From Pedococcus sp. 5OH_020 (GTDB taxonomy: Bacteria > Actinomycetota > Actinomycetes > Actinomycetales > Dermatophilaceae), in assembly GCF_027812955.1 (NCBI RefSeq), contig NZ_JAPYZV010000008.1:1-64000 (forward strand): a stretch of DNA of 64,000 bases, read 5' to 3'. The notes beneath the pieces are model-generated. The model saw only the letters and a list, made by a program, of their open reading frames with translations, searched no databases and had not been told where the DNA came from. Positions 62,794 to 64,000 of this stretch are shown in pieces (the stretch's first letter is position 1; each line of letters opens with the position of its first letter). Made by a program: the position numbers and the translations under genes.

Positions 62794-64000
62794 CGGGTGC
62801 CCCTGGTGCGGGTCCACCAGTCGCGGAACGTCTCCGCCGGCGGGGTGGGGGCGTCTCGGGAGGCGGTCCAGCCGTTCAGCGGCGGGGGGAGCGGGAGGAC
62901 GGGTCTCCCGCGGCGGATGACGTGCCTTGCCAGCGTGGCGGCACGACCGGCCTTGGCGAACCGGCCGGCGTCGGCCATGGTCCACGCTGCGGCCTTCATC
63001 GCGGTGGCCTCGGCGGACGGCAGTCGATGGCTTTCCGTGTGGGCCTCGGTGTGCTGGGCGCGGAGCTGGACGAGCAGGTCGGGGAGGTTGATCTTGACGG
63101 GGCATACGTCGTAGCAGGCGCCGCACAGGGAGCTGGCATAGGGCAGCGAGTCGTTCGGGTCGTGACCGCCCGTGAGCCCGGTCAGCAGCGGGGTCAGGAC
63201 CGCCCCGATGGGTCCTGGGTAGACCGAGCCGTACGCGTGGCCGCCGGTGCGCTCGTAGACCGGGCACACGTTGAGGCAGGCGGAGCAGCGGATGCAGTGC
63301 AGTGCGGTGCGGCCGAGCTCGTCCGCAAGGGCCCTGGTGCGACCGTTGTCGAGGAGGACGAGGTGGAACTCCTGTGGCCCGTCCGGCACTCCGTCGGCGC
63401 TGCCGTCCACGGTGTGCACCCCGGTCCAGGTGGAGGTGTAGGGGTTCATCCGCTCGCCGGTGGAGGACCGGGGCAGCAGCTGCAGGAACACCTCCAGGTC
63501 CGCCCAGGTGGGGACGACCTTCTCGATGCCCATCACCGTGATGAGCGTGCGCGGTAGCGTCAGACACATCCGCCCGTTGCCTTCGGACTCCACGACCGTC
63601 AGCGTGCCGGTGTCGGCGACGGCGAAGTTGGCGCCGCTGACGGCGACCTCGGCGCGCAGGAACACCTCACGCAGGTACTTGCGCGCGGCGGCCGCCAGCA
63701 CCCGCGGCTCGTCCGTCAGTGCGGGGTCTACGCCGGGCATCTGGCGGGCGAAGATGTCGCGGATCTCGGCGCGCCCGCGGTGGATCGCGGGGACGAGGAT
63801 GTGCGAGGGCTTGTCGTGGCCCAGCTGGACGATCAGCTCAGCCAGGTCCGTCTCGTGCGCCTGGATGCCGGCGGCCTCGAGGGCCTCGTTGAGGCCGATC
63901 TCCTGGGTCGCCATGGACTTGACCTTGACGACCTCCTTCGCCCCCGTCGCGCGTACCAGGCGGGTGACGATCGCGTTGGCCTCGGCGGCGTCCCGGGCCC
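62790..64000 (-). CDS. lutB: LutB/YkgF iron-sulfur protein of lactate utilisation (5' truncated)
   Basis: The window edge cuts the 5' end; about 403 residues are present and the frame is open to 64000. An LUD-like N-terminal domain (K-V-K-S-M-A-T-Q-E-I-G-L-N, A-D-T-G-T-L) is followed by two 4Fe-4S ferredoxin motifs: C-I-R-C-S-A-C-L-N-V-C-P and C-G-A-C-Y-D-V-C-P. LutB is the electron-transfer subunit of the LutABC lactate oxidation complex. Operon order suggests that lutA lies just beyond the right edge. The internal ATG at 63914 is unlikely to be the true start because conserved LutB sequence continues upstream of it. Confidence 0.93.
   Translation of the reverse strand, partial: ARDAAEANAIVTRLVRATGAKEVVKVKSMATQEIGLNEALEAAGIQAHETDLAELIVQLGHDKPSHILVPAIHRGRAEIRDIFARQMPGVDPALTDEPRVLAAAARKYLREVFLRAEVAVSGANFAVADTGTLTVVESEGNGRMCLTLPRTLITVMGIEKVVPTWADLEVFLQLLPRSSTGERMNPYTSTWTGVHTVDGSADGVPDGPQEFHLVLLDNGRTRALADELGRTALHCIRCSACLNVCPVYERTGGHAYGSVYPGPIGAVLTPLLTGLTGGHDPNDSLPYASSLCGACYDVCPVKINLPDLLVQLRAQHTEAHTESHRLPSAEATAMKAAAWTMADAGRFAKAGRAATLARHVIRRGRPVLPLPPPLNGWTASRDAPTPPAETFRDWWTRTRGTR

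Noticed and set aside
1-64000. Insertion sequences, prophage, integrons or tRNA attachment sites
   Set aside because: No transposase, integrase or tRNA gene was recognised anywhere in the window.

Overview
The window is a very high G+C chromosome segment with strongly G/C third codon positions and frequent GTG starts. It carries a complete actinobacterial division and cell-wall (dcw) cluster that lacks ftsA and contains the sepF-yggT-divIVA block after ftsZ. Gene content (meso- or LL-DAP-type MurE motif, MraZ, SepF, Wag31-like DivIVA, TgpA-type transglutaminase operon, LutBC) fits an actinobacterium of the order Micrococcales, most likely an Intrasporangiaceae/Dermatophilaceae-type organism. 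That taxonomic placement is inference from gene order and style; no rRNA or tRNA gene was seen.

Region 1 (about 1-9.2 kb): envelope and membrane genes. It holds a GT-C type membrane glycosyltransferase, a DMT-like membrane protein, a membrane-anchored esterase-fold protein, a Ca2+/cation antiporter and a GT39 YkcA/YkcB-like glycosyltransferase, then a YihY/BrkB membrane protein and a DUF4232 lipoprotein. The antiporter and the GT39 gene each look broken by a single-base frameshift.

Region 2 (9.3-19.6 kb): a giant SARP/BTAD-STAND-WD40 regulator is divergent from a small secreted protein. The 260-bp gap between them carries repeated operator-like sequences. Next comes a 1398-residue secreted galactose-oxidase-like copper-radical oxidase flanked by FN3 domains and by a duplicated terminal module. 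A 0.9-kb gene-poor stretch follows, with one candidate small membrane protein and a pair of 19-bp palindromes.

Region 3 (19.6-24.3 kb, minus strand): moxR, DUF58 and TgpA-like transglutaminase form an operon, divergent from mraZ. The divergent interval has GTGG-box arrays pointing both ways.

Region 4 (24.7-45.0 kb, plus strand): mraZ, rsmH, a 30-codon coupling ORF, ftsL, ftsI, murE, murF, mraY, murD, ftsW, murG, murC, ftsQ, ftsZ, pgeF, yggS, sepF, yggT and divIVA. Most junctions from murE to ftsQ are 4-bp ATGA/GTGA overlaps, so precursor synthesis (Mur enzymes, MraY, MurG), septal polymerisation (FtsW/FtsI), divisome assembly (FtsL/FtsQ/FtsZ/SepF) and polar growth (DivIVA) are made together. 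Strong hairpin terminators follow ftsZ and divIVA.

Region 5 (45.1-53.4 kb): a DksA/TraR zinc-finger protein with a histone-like tail, lspA, rluD-type pseudouridine synthase, dnaE and an oligopeptidase B-like S9 peptidase. Several start codons here and in region 4 (murE, pgeF, dnaE, S9 peptidase) lie 6-8 nt after a TANNNT -10 hexamer, suggesting leaderless transcripts.

Region 6 (53.4-64.0 kb): a PAS/GAF/PP2C (SpoIIE)/HATPase signalling protein, a low-complexity surface-type protein with tandem 15-bp repeats, a CYTH-CHAD protein, two small proteins, a Tat-exported PL4 rhamnogalacturonan lyase with a LacI-type operator upstream, and lutC plus the 5'-truncated lutB of a lactate-utilisation operon at the right edge.
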